DNA of 64,000 bases from Meconema thalassinum (GCA_946902985.2 OX336388.2:129892346-129956345), one strand, 5' to 3'; positions 29,700 to 42,140 are shown, numbered from the stretch's first letter. Notes: generated by a model not told the origin, from the letters alone. A program made the numbers and translations.

Positions 29700-30464
29700 T
29701 CGACTAGCGATCGATAAAGCACACACACATATATATATACATTGCTGCTAAACGGTTCAACACGGAGGACTTTGCTTCAAACAATCGTTGGTACAAACCA
29801 ACGATCGATGAGAAGAACCCACACCCCATTTCCACACCCATTCCAATCTTTCGCGGGGTGACAGTAGCCTGCCCATTCCAACACAATTCAAACTTAAAAC
29901 AAGTTATAATAGTATTATTTCTTACCTTTTCTAGATGTAAGGTCGCACTATGAAAGCACATTTTCTCCGCGGAAATTAAATCCCGGTTACACACGACGGA
30001 AAAGCAAAGAGCTTTATAGTTAATACGTCCTCACCCGGCCATGGCTGAATGGCGAATGGGCCAGAAAAGTACGACGCGAGCGCCTACTACGGCCGGAACT
30101 AGAATCAATACGCACTGAACGTCTGTCTTCGGTTTTAAGCGTGATTGTTAATTGCATTAAAACGTGCTGTTACCTTGCTCTTTGATACAGCAAATAATTC
30201 AGAACTGTCACACGATATAACAGGCTTCATTTCGACACCTGAGCGCAGTTAAATTATTCATTGTTTTATATCTGAACAAAGACAACCATGAGGGCCCGCA
30301 GGATTTAATTCCAGGGGGGAGGGGGGGGGAGTAATATTTTTCATTTCATTATCTACCTGTCACCAGGTGATGATGAGACGTATCCCCCCCGCAATTTTCG
30401 TTTCATTTCTTATTTGCTTCGTGTTATTCATTATTTGACTGCTCTGAAATCGTTGATGATGATG
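29700..30464. other. No recognisable gene; short microsatellites
   Basis: Contains a short AT/AC run near 29722-29740 and a (GAT)n run at about 30455-30482. Open frames are short and unrecognised. Confidence 0.4.
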
Positions 30465-30970
30465 ATGATGATGATGATGATAATTGTTGTTTTGAGGGGC
30501 CTAACATCGAGGTTATCGGCCCCTAATGGTTTGGGTGATAGTGAAAGATGAGCTGAGAATTAAAACTATAACTAATACTAACTACAAACTTACATAGCCT
30601 GTTAGAAGAAGAAATGGTAAACAAATAAAGGATAAGGCAAATAAAGGACAGGAAGAAAAGAAATGCCCTCAACCCTCGAAGAATTAGGATTGAGGGACTT
30701 GGGAGGAAGGAGAGCCATGATATACAGATAGGAAAGGGAGAGAGGAGAGGGCCCACCCCAAGGTCAAAAGAAAGAGAGGACAAAACGGACTCAGCTCAGG
30801 AATCCCCTAGGATTGCCAACTCCCAAACTCACCAGCCGTGAGCCCTTGAGGGTGTAGCACTATCCAGGGTGCACCAGAAGTTGTGGGGCTACATACACCC
30901 TGCCTCCTTGAGGGCTTTGTGCAGAAGGCGGGAGATAACATGAAATGAAAAAGAAGGCTGACCCCTCGAT
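30465..30970 (-). mobile_element. SINE or LINE-derived repeat with T3 tail
   Basis: Starts (plus left) with (GAT)n and GTTGTTTTGAGGGGCCTAAC, ATCGAGGTTATCGGCCCC, and continues into ACTCAGCTCAGGAATCCC and GGCTGACCCCTCGATGAATG. Fragments of the same unit are at 9225-9310, 10965-11250 and about 62385-62450. Confidence 0.6.
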
Positions 30971-31585
30971 GAATGAGGGTATCAGGAAAGATTTTCTAAA
31001 TAACTAGAGATATTTTCAAATAATCCCAAATTGATAAGTTAAATAAAACTGTGGAACTATCACATCTAAATCAGTAACTTCAATTGATGTGACAATGAAA
31101 AATCAAAATATTCTCGGGATTCCAGGTGGGGGGTCACGGCACCTCCTTGACCCCCCCGCCTCAAGCGGGCGCCCATGAGACAACCGGGTTTTTAAAATAA
31201 TTACTCATGTGCCTTGTCTTTTATCCATCTTTAATATTGTTGTCGCTGTTGCTTTGCGACATTGTGGTCATGTCAGTCCATATACTGTACTGGGTGTGGA
31301 TTGAATGTGTCTGGTTAGGCCTACCTATGTCAATAATAATTTCGACAACCAGATTAGTTAGAAAATTCATGAATATTAATGAAAACAATTGTTTTCGTAT
31401 AATCTGTTGCCATTTCCAAGGTAATGTTCTAAGAGAAGTAAAATAAAAATAATACTAATATATTGTTTGTCTACCCCTTATTATTTCCGTTACCAATGGC
31501 GTCGGGGATGAGATGCGATGCAAGGCTATGTGGCGGGTGGTTTTTACAACCGGATGTCCTTCCTGGTGCCAACCTCATGACACGA
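30971..31585. other. No recognisable feature
   Basis: AT-rich; only short open frames. Confidence 0.4.
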
Positions 31586-31589
31586 GTTA

Positions 31590-31815
31590 ATAAAAGATGA
31601 CATGAATGAAGCTGAATGAAACTGGGCAAGCATAGGGAAGTGGCTGAGGCCTGTCACAAGGTACCATCCCAGAATTTGCATGGAGTTGAAAATGGAAAGC
31701 ACGGAAAACCATTTCAAGGACTACCGACGGTGGGGATCGAACCCACATCTGCAGAGTCCACAGAGAGCTTGGCCCCATGACCTAGCGCTGCGCGTTATCG
31801 AGCGTATTAACAATA
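31590..31815 (-). mobile_element. SINE with CACGGAAAACCA body
   Basis: AGCACGGAAAACCATTTCAA, GGGGATCGAACCCACATCTG (inverted B-box) and GGCCCCATGACCTAGCGCTG closely match 5476-5690. Confidence 0.7.
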
Positions 31816-31819
31816 ATAA

Positions 31820-32505
31820 TAATCATTCTTGGCTGAGGCCCGGGTTCAATTTTCGGCTCTGCCAAGAAATTTTAATTCTGATCTGAGGGCTGGAACAGGG
31901 TACACTCAGCCTCGTGGGGCAAAACTTAGAAGAGGCGGGTTCGATTCCTACTCCAGGTGAATGCCGGGATGGTTCTTAAGCAAGTTGTTCCGTGAAGAAC
32001 TAAATAGCCTATTTTCATATAGGCTATCCTACTTATATTGATTGCCTCTATCAACACACAAATTCTCAGTTTGATTGCTGTAATATATTCGTAGATATTG
32101 AGAACCGTCTAATAATTTCGGATGGTCACCATGTTGGATTCGTGGGACGTAATAAAATTTGAAGGGCACAGTCGTGGTCGGCCGAATTAGTGCTATAATC
32201 TTACCGAGTTTCATTGGAATCGCTGCAGCCGTTTAGAAGTTATTAGGAGGGCGACAGACACTCACACGCGGACGCACACACACATAAACAGGACAAAAGG
32301 TGATCTCATAAGCCTATTTTTGTCATAAATGAAAATGGGCTAAAAGTGGCCACGGCCGCCACTTTCACAATCCTCATCCGAATTACAACTATACACACTA
32401 ATACAATAATACAGATTTATCAGACAAATTCCACACACACCCAAGTATACAGGGCTACAAGACCACGATGTCGCAAAGTCCCTCAATGAATCAACAACAA
32501 CAGAA
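31820..32505 (+). mobile_element. tRNA-derived SINE interrupted by a short Helentron-like copy
   Basis: The left part has GGGTTCAATTTTCGGCTCTG (B-box) and CAGGGTACACTCAGCCTCGT, ending near GATGGTTCTTAAG. The right part resumes at about 32349 with GGCCACGGCCGCC and runs through CACACTAATACA and TTTATCAGACAAATTCCACA to an ATCAACAACAACA tail. Confidence 0.8.
31981..32348 (-). mobile_element. Short Helentron-like element (internally deleted)
   Basis: On the minus strand: 5' TTTTAGCCCATTTTCATTTA, CACCTTTTGTCC, TCCAACATGGTGACCATCC, then ATGAAAATAGGCT and the 3' hairpin TAGTTCTTCACGGAACAA with final CTTG. It keeps both ends and one internal unit only. Confidence 0.75.
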
Positions 32506-32984
32506 AATGAAAAAATGACTGCAGTACGGGAGAACTCTGGAAATACTAAAGCTCTTACAATCCTAAATCGAATAGAATTCTCAGAGTTGAAGAGGTTATT
32601 GCTTAGGTTATCACTAGGGCTCAGATTTTAGGTCAAATGCCTATTTTGTTCCTTTAAGGGTGGAAAGTAGGCGATGAGACATATTTGCGCTCCACGAAAA
32701 GTTATCGATTCGTATGAAGTTTATTGGTGCCCTAAACTACCTATTTACAGTATTGGCCCGAAAATAAGCCGTCCCCGGATATAAGTCGTACCCTTAATTT
32801 TCGAAGAGGAAAAAGGAAAAAAAATTACAGTCAGTCTGAAAGACTAGACGTTATGTCATTTCAAATGACGCATGCTACGAATGCTACACATGTTAGAAAG
32901 GCTCAGGAGGGCTTCTCGCTTCGCTCGAAGCCCCAGGACTCTTTCAACAGACTCCATTACCCATTAACTTAGGCTTCTCGCACG

Positions 32985-33640
32985 GGCACCTCTTTAAGGG
33001 TCACCCTGTATTTGAGTCTGACATCTTTTACTACTCTTTAACAGTCACCCATTATTTGAATCTGATATATCGCAAACCACTTTAAGGGGCACCCTGTGTT
33101 TGAATTGAATCTAACATACTGTACACCTCTTTAGGAGACACCCTGTATTCTTATCTGGCATATTGTATATCTCTTTAGAAATCACCCTGTATTCTTGTGT
33201 GACATCGTGTACACCTCTTTAGGAGTCACCCTTTATTCTTGTCTGACATCTTGTGCACCTCTTTAGGAGTCACCCTGTATTCTTCTATGCCATCTTGTAC
33301 ACCTCTTTAAGAGTCACCTTGTATTCTTATCTGGCATCTTGTATATCTCTTTAGGAGTCGCCCTGTATTCGTGTGTGACATCTTGTACACCTCTTTAGGA
33401 GTCACCCTGTAATCTTGTCTGACATCTTGTACACCTCTTTAGGGGTCACCCTGTATTCTTCTCTGCCATCTTGTACACCTCTTTAAGAGTCACCTTGTAT
33501 TCTTATCTGGCATCTTGTATATCTATTTAGGAGTCACCCTGTATTGTTATCTGGCATCGTGTACTGTATTTTGCTCTGACATCCTGCACACCCCTTTATG
33601 GCATCTTGTATAGCTCTTTAGAAGTCACCCTGTATTCTTG
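32985..33640 (+). repeat. 44-bp minisatellite, about 15 units
   Basis: Unit CATCTTGTACACCTCTTTAG plus GAGTCACCCTGTATTCTTGT plus CTGA, with a 44-bp period (for example 33247 and 33291). Flanked on both sides by copies of AAGCCCCAGGACTCTTTCAA. Confidence 0.9.
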
Positions 33641-33721
33641 TGTTCGCTTCGCTCAAAGCCCCAGGTTGCTCGACGCCCCAGGACTCTTTCAACTGACTCC
33701 AATAACCATTAGTAGCTTCTG

Positions 33722-33780
33722 CTTCCCGCGTGGCTGCATGACGTCACTCACTCGCTTCCCACGCGGCTGCATGACGTCAC
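33722..33780 (+). promoter_or_regulatory. Duplicated CRE-like palindrome
   Basis: GGCTGCATGACGTCACT occurs twice, about 27 bp apart, each inside a CGCTTCCCRCGYGGC context. TGACGTCA is the full CREB/ATF palindrome. No transcription start could be assigned. Confidence 0.4.
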
Positions 33781-33933
33781 TTCCGTCTCCGTATCCGTCT
33801 CCGTAACGCATAACGTTGGACCCAAGCAACGCACAACTGCAAGTTTGAAGGCTCCATCGTAAGTACGCCGAATTCCTTTGCTTGATGAAGCTTGTCGCTC
33901 TACCGGTAAATGATCACTCATTTTTGCGTTCAA
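33748..33933 (-). pseudogene. Possible transposase N-terminal frame (pogo/Brinker-like HTH)
   Basis: A 61-codon minus-strand frame includes RRTYDGAFKLAVVR, which resembles the 'YDxAFKLxVV' start of pogo/jerky-type helix-turn-helix domains. The homology is short and the rest of the domain is missing. It lies inside the pogo-like element, which gives some support. Confidence 0.35.
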
Positions 33934-33999
33934 CAGGCTTTCTGAAACAATGCCGTGTTACCGAATAACAATGTCACCGCCAAAACAAAATTTCGCATT

Positions 34000-35436
34000 G
34001 TTGTCATTAAATGCTGCTAGTTCCTTGCTGTGTTCTTACTAATGAGCATTCCTTTTTAAACAGTACATGACCACTGATCTCTATACATGGATGGCTGGTA
34101 ACTAAGGCAGCAGTAAACCGAATAGACGATGACAGGTATAGCAAGATGGCAGCGAGCGCATGGTGCAATATTGCGAATCCGTCTCTGTGATTGGTTACTG
34201 GTAGTTTGATGTTATACATGTATTATACTGGCAGTAAATATTTTGTGTTTCTTGTAGTTGTAAAATGGCTGAATTTGGTTATTTAAAGCGTAAAATCATA
34301 GTTTTAAGTACCGGTTTGGTGACCCATGATCTCAGGCAAGCCGGTAATAGGTCACTTCCCCGTAATTTTGAAGTTATTTTGAAGTTAAGTATACATATGC
34401 GGTGGTGCTGAAGCAGACGTGATCGGGCTAGGCTATTGCGTGTTTAAATTCGATCCTATTTCAGTGTTTTTCGGTTCTGGGTGCGAATAGTTCGCTTAAT
34501 ATTTGTAAAACGGTGGGGAGAGTTTATTTTGAGTAGGTTTTTAGTTGTGTTAAGTTGTATGTGGAGCTGAGGAGAGAAATTGGTTTGGCTTATTGTGCGT
34601 TTTTGGCTTTGATCTACTTCCCGTTATATTAAGTTTATTGTGCTGCTAGCGTGATTAAAAGCTGTAGTATTTGATGTCGAGTGCTGGGACTACATGGGGG
34701 AAGTGTTGGTTATTTCATGGAAACAGGAATTCATTACCAAGCACCGATTACGATACCGGTATGTCGAATCTGAGCCTGTATAGTGAGCTACGTTTATAGG
34801 TAAATCATTTGAAGAATGCTTAATTTCGTGGCATATATACATGTATACCGTATATACAATTTACAAGAATGTTTCCAGAAATTGTTTTTCACTTGTTACT
34901 CTGTTACTGATCGCTAATTGCGTGTACTCAGCACCAAAGTTGATATTTGTCAGCCGTTATTATACTGTACATTCATTTTTATTGATATTCCGGAGATTTA
35001 CTGACTTCGGAATGACGTGTCAGTGATCCCAATGCCCTTATGCTATGAGTGTACATATCTCTATATTTTTATTTGCTCCAAAGCACCATTAATTACGATT
35101 TTAAACTGACTAGACTATCATTGCTTCCCCATAAGGAGAGCTCGATAATGGGCACTCCAACATGGTGGACCGCGCGCTCAACCTGGCGTACTTTCTCGTG
35201 CAGCGGAGAGCTGCCATCAGCAATCCATGTATAGAGATCAGTGTACATGACATATAAAAGTGTATAGTGCCGCCATCGTTACTTCTGACTAGACAGTTCA
35301 CCGGCTGGCGATACAGTGTTGCCAGTCCACTAACGTGAATCAGCTGACTTACATGATTATAGCCGTAAAGTTAACAAAACTCGCGTAATGTAAACAGACA
35401 TGTTTACACACAACATCATACTCGTGAATAAGTATA
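34000..35436. other. Internal non-coding part of the pogo-like element
   Basis: A plus-strand frame from ATG 34265 codes about 50 residues starting MAEFGYLKRK; it is unrecognised. Otherwise nothing found. Confidence 0.35.
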
Positions 35437-35567
35437 TACAGGGTCTTTATATTCGCTTGGCAAGGACATTCTCGCTCACGCGCTCCGCCAGTGACGGCTC
35501 AGTTCCCGGCTGCCGCGCGCGCGTATAAACGGCAGAATACGGTGCTGAAAATCAGTATCATGCATTT

Positions 35568-38500
35568 TTAGCCTATTTTCAATTTTGAAAAAATAGGCTT
35601 ATTAGATCACCTTTTGTCCGTGTGTGTGTGCGTGTGTGTGTGCGTGTGTGAGTGTGAGTGTGTGTGTGTGTCCCCCTAATAAAATCTAAACGGCTGGAGC
35701 GATTTCAATGAAACTCGGTAAGTTCATAGCACTATTCCTGGCGACCTCGACCGTGCCCTTCAAGTTTTGTTACGTCTCACCAATCCAACATGGCGGCTGT
35801 GCGAACTATGTCACTAGCATTCAATATCTCCGAAACTATTACCCATATCGCCCTGCAATTTTGTTCGGTGATAAAGGGCACTACTAGAAGTTCATCTATG
35901 AGACTTTCAAAAACCTGGTGACTATAAAACCAACATGGCGGCCAAGCGAAGTTGAGACGTTTAAATAGACTTTCCTCGCGATTTAACCATCCAAATGTAA
36001 TGAAACTTGGTACAGCAAATGTTTATACACATTGTAATGCACTGGAGTCTAATTTAGTTCAATTGTTTACATAACATCAAAATGGCGACTGTGCGAAATA
36101 TTTCACTGACATTCTATATCTCCGAAACTATTACAGATATCACCCTGCAATTTTGTACGGTGATAAAGGGTACTGATACAAGTTTACCTATGTATATTTC
36201 ATAAACCTGTAAAGTACAAAACGAACATGGCGACCAAGCGAATTTAAAATATTTTAATAGACTTTCCTCGTGATTTAACTCTCTGAGCGCAGTGAAATGT
36301 GGTACAGTAAATTATTCTGCAGCTTGTAATGCACTGCCATCTAATTTAATTCAATTGTTTACAAAACCTCAAGATGGCGGCTGTGCGAAATTTTAAAATT
36401 AAGTTTTAATTTCTTGTGTCGTAATCATGCGATCGAAGTGAAAGTTTGAATAATGAACCTAGGCAATAATTGTCCTTGAATGGTACATAACTCTATGGCC
36501 TATACATATAACAATCCTAAATGGCGAGCTTTCGAAATATTTAGACGGTTCTCAATATCTATGAATCTTTTACAGCAACCAAACTGATTTTTTTAATGTT
36601 CATAGAGACTATGGATATATTGAACCCGTTGAGCTATGGTTCATGTGATATTTTTTTATGACAGAGCATTTATGATGGGATGTTGTACTTTTGAACACTG
36701 CCAGGAAGCCACGTGAAGCTGAGAGATCACGCGATACTTTTTGAAGTAGCGGTGAATCGCACTTTTGACTTTGGTGAACACTGTTAATTATTTATCTGAG
36801 GTCTTATTAATTATTTTTATCTTTCCACAAGACTCAGAATATTCCATTTCGTCATGCTGCATTATTAAAACATTTTGGAGAATGTTTATTTTTACTTTAG
36901 GTAAGGTAATACCCTTGCAGATACGCAAAAAGGAACATAAGTAGTCACTCAACGACTTCGTTTTGACGACCTACTTTCTAGAGACACCCAGTACCTGGCA
37001 CTGCGTCTTGAGAATCCGCCTTGTGTAGGCGTGGAATTACATTTGTCCTACGAGACGTAGAAGAATATCCGCTGTTTAGCGTTAAAAGTGATTATAAGGT
37101 GCCATCGAGCACGCTAATACTATTATTCACTGTTGTTGAAGCCCAGTGAACTAATGAAGAAGTTTGGAAAATAATTATTGGCAAGTATAGTGTATTGCAC
37201 AACATTGCTGTAACACCACATTTTACCCACGCGTATGTGGAGGGCAGATGCCTAGTGGAAATATACAGGTAATAGTGTTACAATTATCCTGAATAAGTGT
37301 GATTATAATTGTGTGAGATATTTAAATTGCCATAGTGTAAATTTCATTTTCAAAACGTCGTATAATTCACGGATGCTGCGTGATACAAAAGTAGCGTTAC
37401 TAGCACGTGCAGAATTGTAAAACAGTGTTAGCTCACATGCTAATCCACATCTGCAAAATTAAGGCTGTGTCGTATTTTATAATTGAAGCCTATGACATTC
37501 ACGACAAACATTATAATTTTGAAAGTGAGAGGATGAATTCTTACGCAACTTATTTCACTACCCACGTGATTGGACTTTTCTTCACCATAGTTGAAGCAGT
37601 CACCATGGGCTAATACCATCCCGGTATGAGGGTGACGTTTCTACGGGAACCAGCATGATGGTGGAACTTCCAGGACGATGAACGAGAAGGAAGGAGCCAA
37701 AAATGCAATTTCCAGGCATATCCACGAAGTTGTCGACAGGGACAAATCGAACCCTGGTCTTTGGAGGAGCCCAGATGGGAATCCTGATGAGGAGGATACC
37801 GATCCAGAGAGCCAGAGAGGATTTTGTACAACCCTTGTTGTGGAATAGAGAGCTGAGTGAGAGCTCCTCCATTTCGTGAGTTTTTGTCACACCCCTTCCT
37901 TGTTCTAGTTTCTGGTGATATAGTAGATTTAATGTAGTTTGTGAACCAACCGCACTCAGTGTCAGCCATTTTTCTAGGTAGGGATGTAACTAGATTAGTT
38001 AGTTGTCATTTATTTCAGTTTAGATTGAGACACCCTTGGGGTCAGACATTTTGGTCAGCCCTGGTGCAGCCTGATGAACGTCGTAGAACGTCAATGCCTA
38101 CTTTTTGCTGAACCTGACGGTAGTCATTTTGAGGCTATTTTGTTCAACCCTACTTGGGGTAATTTTCAAGTCTTTGCTGACATTAGTTATGGCAATCAGA
38201 TGCCATGGTTATTAATTGACTGCATTCTTTGCAGCCATCCTTTGTTATACCCCTGACTGTCGTTAGAACGGTCGTATCATTTAGGTAGTCGACTGTAACT
38301 ACCAGTTTTGTAAATGCATTATATTTCATTTTGAATAAAGCTCAGAAGCTATTCTTGGTCAAGTTTGAACCTAACAACTAGAAGGAATGTTTCGTTGCCC
38401 AGCATCGAACTCAGTTCCCAACGTATCATTAAGCAGATCTAGTGTGTGAATCTGCGCCACAATTATCATTTTTGCTTGTGTCATGTAAGACACGTTTTTT

Positions 38501-40800
38501 TATGTACTATCAACTACTGAATTGTATGTTTAAAGCAAAGAGCTTCAGTTATTGTAAGATTACTTTCATTTAGACGTCTTTGGTAGAAAGACGGAATTAT
38601 ATTGTTATATTCAGATTTATTGAGTGTGTTTTATACACGGACTCTTTAGAGGTCCGTAACCTATGGTAAAGTTTTTTTAAGAACTGGCCAGGTGCAGTTT
38701 TGTATTGATTAAATCGCCGGCTTTGAATAAACTGGTTATGTAACCCAGTGACCTGAAAGCACGCCTGCTTCATTGTGAGACAAAACTACTATTGACAAGG
38801 ACAGAGTACGATTTGTATTCGCATTTCCTTTCATTGCTATTTTGCTTATGGAAATCAGTTTCCACTCTTGTATTTGATCACATATTTTATGGATCGTTTT
38901 TTGTTAGTTAAACGCTCTGTTGCGTGTACTGTCGTCTGACAGGTACAGTTATGTCATGTTTCCTATAGTATGCTGAAGGCTACCCTGTTGTAGCAGGATG
39001 TTATTGTATGAAGGTATTTTGAGTATGCCTTGTCCGGGACTGATCCCGTTGATCAGATGTTATTGGAAGGTAACTGTTGTGTACAGGCCTATCCCAGAGT
39101 TGTTGAACGCGAGCTTAGCGCCGCTGGTAACCCGTGTTATTTTGTGTCCGAGTTGTTGTACTCGTTGATTATATTCCGACTGTTGAGTCGAGGCTTTTTG
39201 GTGGAGAATGATCTCATTGGAGACACTCCGTGCCCAGGCTATTGTCAATGTTATTCGCCATAAACCTACATCTTAATAATAAGACGCATAATTGTTGTAA
39301 AACCAGTCTAACTAACGATTCTTTCTATCTAACTTTGTTCTTTGCATTCTGGAACTGTTGACATAGCCGTGCAGTTGAAGATAATTTCCTTGTGAGGAAA
39401 TGACTAGGACAGTTGACATTTTTGTAGCGACCTGAAACATGCGCGAACCAAGAGTTCGTAGCTTGTGGAGCTCAGGCCATGCGATGTCAGACGTGGTCTC
39501 AACTACGCATTCGTCACCGTAACTATACACATTAGATGACTATGGTTTACAAAGAGTAAACCAATGTGCAGGCAGGAATTTTTAATAAAACTACTGTGTC
39601 TATTTCATTACTTATTTATGATGTCAAGTGTATAAATCCTACATGTTACTTTTTGTGTGCTGTTAGCACATAGTTATTAAGCATAATTAAATTGTTTGTT
39701 TTTCATGGCTGTACACTTAGCTTTTGGATGCAATTGTTTTCTTTTACGGACGTCATCGCCGTAAATTTTGTTAATTGATAGGACTTAGCTAGATGAATTA
39801 ACGTTAAATGTAAATGTCGAAATGGTACCATCCTAACTTAGATTTGTTTTTCTACCCTGTTAAATGTAAATTCAGATATTAGCTTAATCATGTAACTTGA
39901 ACTAGGGACTTGCGTTGTACCATATTCTTAGCGTTGCTGTTGTTGCTTTATTATTGTGAGTTAGATCTTTCGCGAGGGTTTTCCGTGTCTTCTCAGGTAG
40001 GGACCTGCTCTTTATTTTTGTTTATTTATTAGTTTGCGGACTAGCCGATTATAACCCTCCGAACTAGGCTAGGGGCTTGTGAATTTTATTAATAAATTTT
40101 CACGGTGTTTTACTTAAGTCTGGATGTTTATTTTCTCAGTCTAGTTTTAAGGTGAACCTTTCCTTAGGTGGTCTATGACCATCGTCACCATGTACCACGG
40201 TCCCTGTGGACTACGGACTCTCGTGCCGCTTTAGCCTTTATGGAAGGTCACCTGATCCTCACGGTAATTTTATTCGATTTATGGGACGTTAGGAAAGTCA
40301 TCGTGTTTGTTGACTCGACCTTTGACGGTCTCAATATGTTCACCTATAGGACTTTCAGTAACCTGGTGAGCACAAATCCAACATGGCGGCGACGTGAAGT
40401 ATAAATATTTAAATGGACGTTTCTCGCGAATTAACTATCCGAGTGCCGTGAAACGTTGCACGTTAAATGCTTATACAAATGTTGATCCACTGGCATCTAA
40501 TATATTTCAATTGTTTGCATAATCACAAGATGGCTCCTGTGCGTAATTTTAAAAACTCGTTTTTACTTCTTGTGTTCTAATCATGCGATTGAAGTTTGAA
40601 TACCACACGTACACAATAATCTTAATGTAATAGTACAAAAATAAAAATCCAACCTCGCGACCATCTGAAATATTTAGACGGTTCTCAATATCTACGAATC
40701 TATTACAGAAATTAAACTGAAATTTTGTATGTTGATAAAGGCAATTAACATGAGCAGGATATATGAAAATAGGCTGTATAGTTCTTCACGGAACTACTTG
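35568..40800 (+). mobile_element. Helentron-like element copy 1, split by a 3.7-kb insertion
   Basis: Starts TTAGCCTATTTTCAATTTTG (with AAAAATAGGC making an immediate hairpin), CACCTTTTGTCCGTGTG and a (GT)n run, then ACGGCTGGAGCGATTTCAAT. It ends TGAAAATAGGCTGTA and the hairpin TAGTTCTTCACGGAACTA, then CTTG at 40797-40800. Net length about 1,518 bp. ATGGC motifs lie at about 35789, 35934, 36082, 36227, 36373 and 36520, then 40383 and 40529. It sits in a mariner arm whose inverted partner gives the empty site GCATTTTTACTCACC, so insertion added no clear target duplication. Non-coding. Confidence 0.75.
36620..40334. mobile_element. Unclassified 3.7-kb insertion
   Basis: Breaks copy 1 of the Helentron-like family between its GTTCATAGAGACTATGG and GTTCACCTATAGG blocks, which are adjacent in the other copies. 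The ends show a short inverted similarity (TTGAACCCGT and, inverted, TTGAGACCGT), with TATA/TATG flanks. No protein motif was recognised; several AATAAA signals occur at 38333, 38724, 39580 and 40090. It could be a decayed LTR element or a TIR element. Confidence 0.5.
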
Positions 40801-41282
40801 TTACTCACCATGCTTACAGTAGATGCTGAAAATGTTCCCCATCCGCTGCCAAACATTACCGGCATCTCCTTATGAAGTGTCTGGTTACTCTGGTTAATTT
40901 AGCTTCAGTAAGGAAATAACGACATTTACGTCTATTTTTATTGTTTACTGAACCTGTACATTTGAATCTCTTAGCCAGTTGATTTATTGTCCAATTTATA
41001 GGAATGGGTCCCCCTGGAAATGTCATTCGAAACGTTTGTCTTGTTTTAGCGCAAGTTATGAGCGGCACGTAGGCTTTTGTGCAAACCTTCGCTCGACCTT
41101 GGCCACCGGTCCCAGGCCAGGTTGGCGCGTGGTCACCAGCCATATTCACTCGCTCTTTTGCAGACGTCCGAGCTCTGAGCTAATTGGGTGTTTCTGTCTT
41201 TCAGTGTTTTATAAAGCTACTGTGTACCCGTACTGTATATCGTATTGTGTAGTCTTTTATTGTGATTGTGTATAGTGCTGTA

Positions 41283-41480
41283 ATGCCTTATGTGGAATAT
41301 TCGTTACGTGAACGTGTATATCTGCACAATACGTACATAAATTGCAGGAAATCGTGCGCTATAAAAAAATAGAACAAGACAAAAGTTTCGAGTGAGATTT
41401 CCAGGGGGACCCATTCCTGTAAATCGGACAATAAGACAGCTGGCTAAGAGATTCAAATGTACAGGTTCAGTAAACAATAA
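41283..41480 (+). pseudogene. Mariner transposase N-terminus, right arm
   Basis: MPYVEYSLRERVYLHNTYIN and CRKSC from ATG 41283, a break, then QKFRVRFPGGPIPVNRTIRQ and LAKRFKCTGSVNN. This is the DUF4817/mariner helix-turn-helix. Frameshifted; no DDE domain follows. Confidence 0.75.
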
Positions 41481-41882
41481 AAATAGATGTAAATGTCGTT
41501 ATTTCCTTACTGAAGCTAAATTAACCAGAGTAACCGGAAACTTCATAAGGAGATGCTGGTAATGTTTGGCAGCGGATGGGGAACATTTTCAGCATCTACT
41601 GTAAGCATGGTGAGTAAAAATGCATGATACTGATTTTCAGCACCGTATTCTGCCGTCTGTACGCGCGCGCGGCAGCCGGGAACTGAGCTGTCACTGGCTG
41701 AGCGAGTGAGCGAGAATGTCCTTGCCAAGCAAATATAAAGACCCTGTAGTAGCAGAAATTACACATATACTGCGGTTAATAGAATATTTCTGATAATAAA
41801 GCAGAAAACAATTGTAACAAATAAATTACTCACCATTACCGCCTCACGTCCGGGGTCGAAGATAATCCAAGTTCGAGAAAAT

Positions 41883-42140
41883 GTATTATAAAACCTATCA
41901 TGGGGACACACCACTCATTTCGGAGTCATGTCGTCACGTAAAGAAATGTTGTGGCTCGTCAGCCACTCAATGAGCACATTCTTTCTTGCTGCCATTTTTG
42001 GAGCTTTGTCGTGAATGACACTATGATACGGGACATTGTCCATAACAATATTGTGCTCTTCTCAGGCAAGTTTTTCAGCAATATTTCTTCAAACCATTTC
42101 CTCTCTTGGCGCTTGTCTTCCTCGTGCTACACCCCGGCAT
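41883..42140 (-). pseudogene. DDE transposase catalytic fragment
   Basis: Minus-strand pieces read RKTSAKREEMV, a stop, then NIVMDNVPYHSVIHDKAP and RKNVLIEWLTSHNISLRDDM. 'V-x-D-N-x-x-Y-H-S' followed about 20 residues later by 'WL..HNI' is the second-Asp region of Tc1/mariner-group transposases common in insects. Two stops interrupt it. It probably belongs to the pogo-like element ending at 42467. Confidence 0.65.

Larger units (their letters stand above)
35439..41746. mobile_element. Palindromic mariner element, split by a Helentron-like insertion
   Basis: TA flanks and CAGGGTCTTTATATTYGCTT at both ends, followed by over 100 bp of matching inverted sequence (GGCAAGGACATTCTCGCTCA, CCCGGCTGCCGCGCGCGCGT). 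The inverted match continues inward: left arm 35439-35567 plus 40801 to about 41060; right arm about 41345-41746. Net mariner sequence is about 1,075 bp. Both arms carry the transposase N-terminus (PGGPIPINWTINQLAKRFKC in the left arm, PGGPIPVNRTIRQLAKRFKC in the right), pointing outward from the centre. Confidence 0.8.

Noticed and set aside
34265..34420. Small plus-strand frame MAEFGYLKRK as a gene start
   Set aside because: Short and unrecognised, with no supporting splice or promoter signal.
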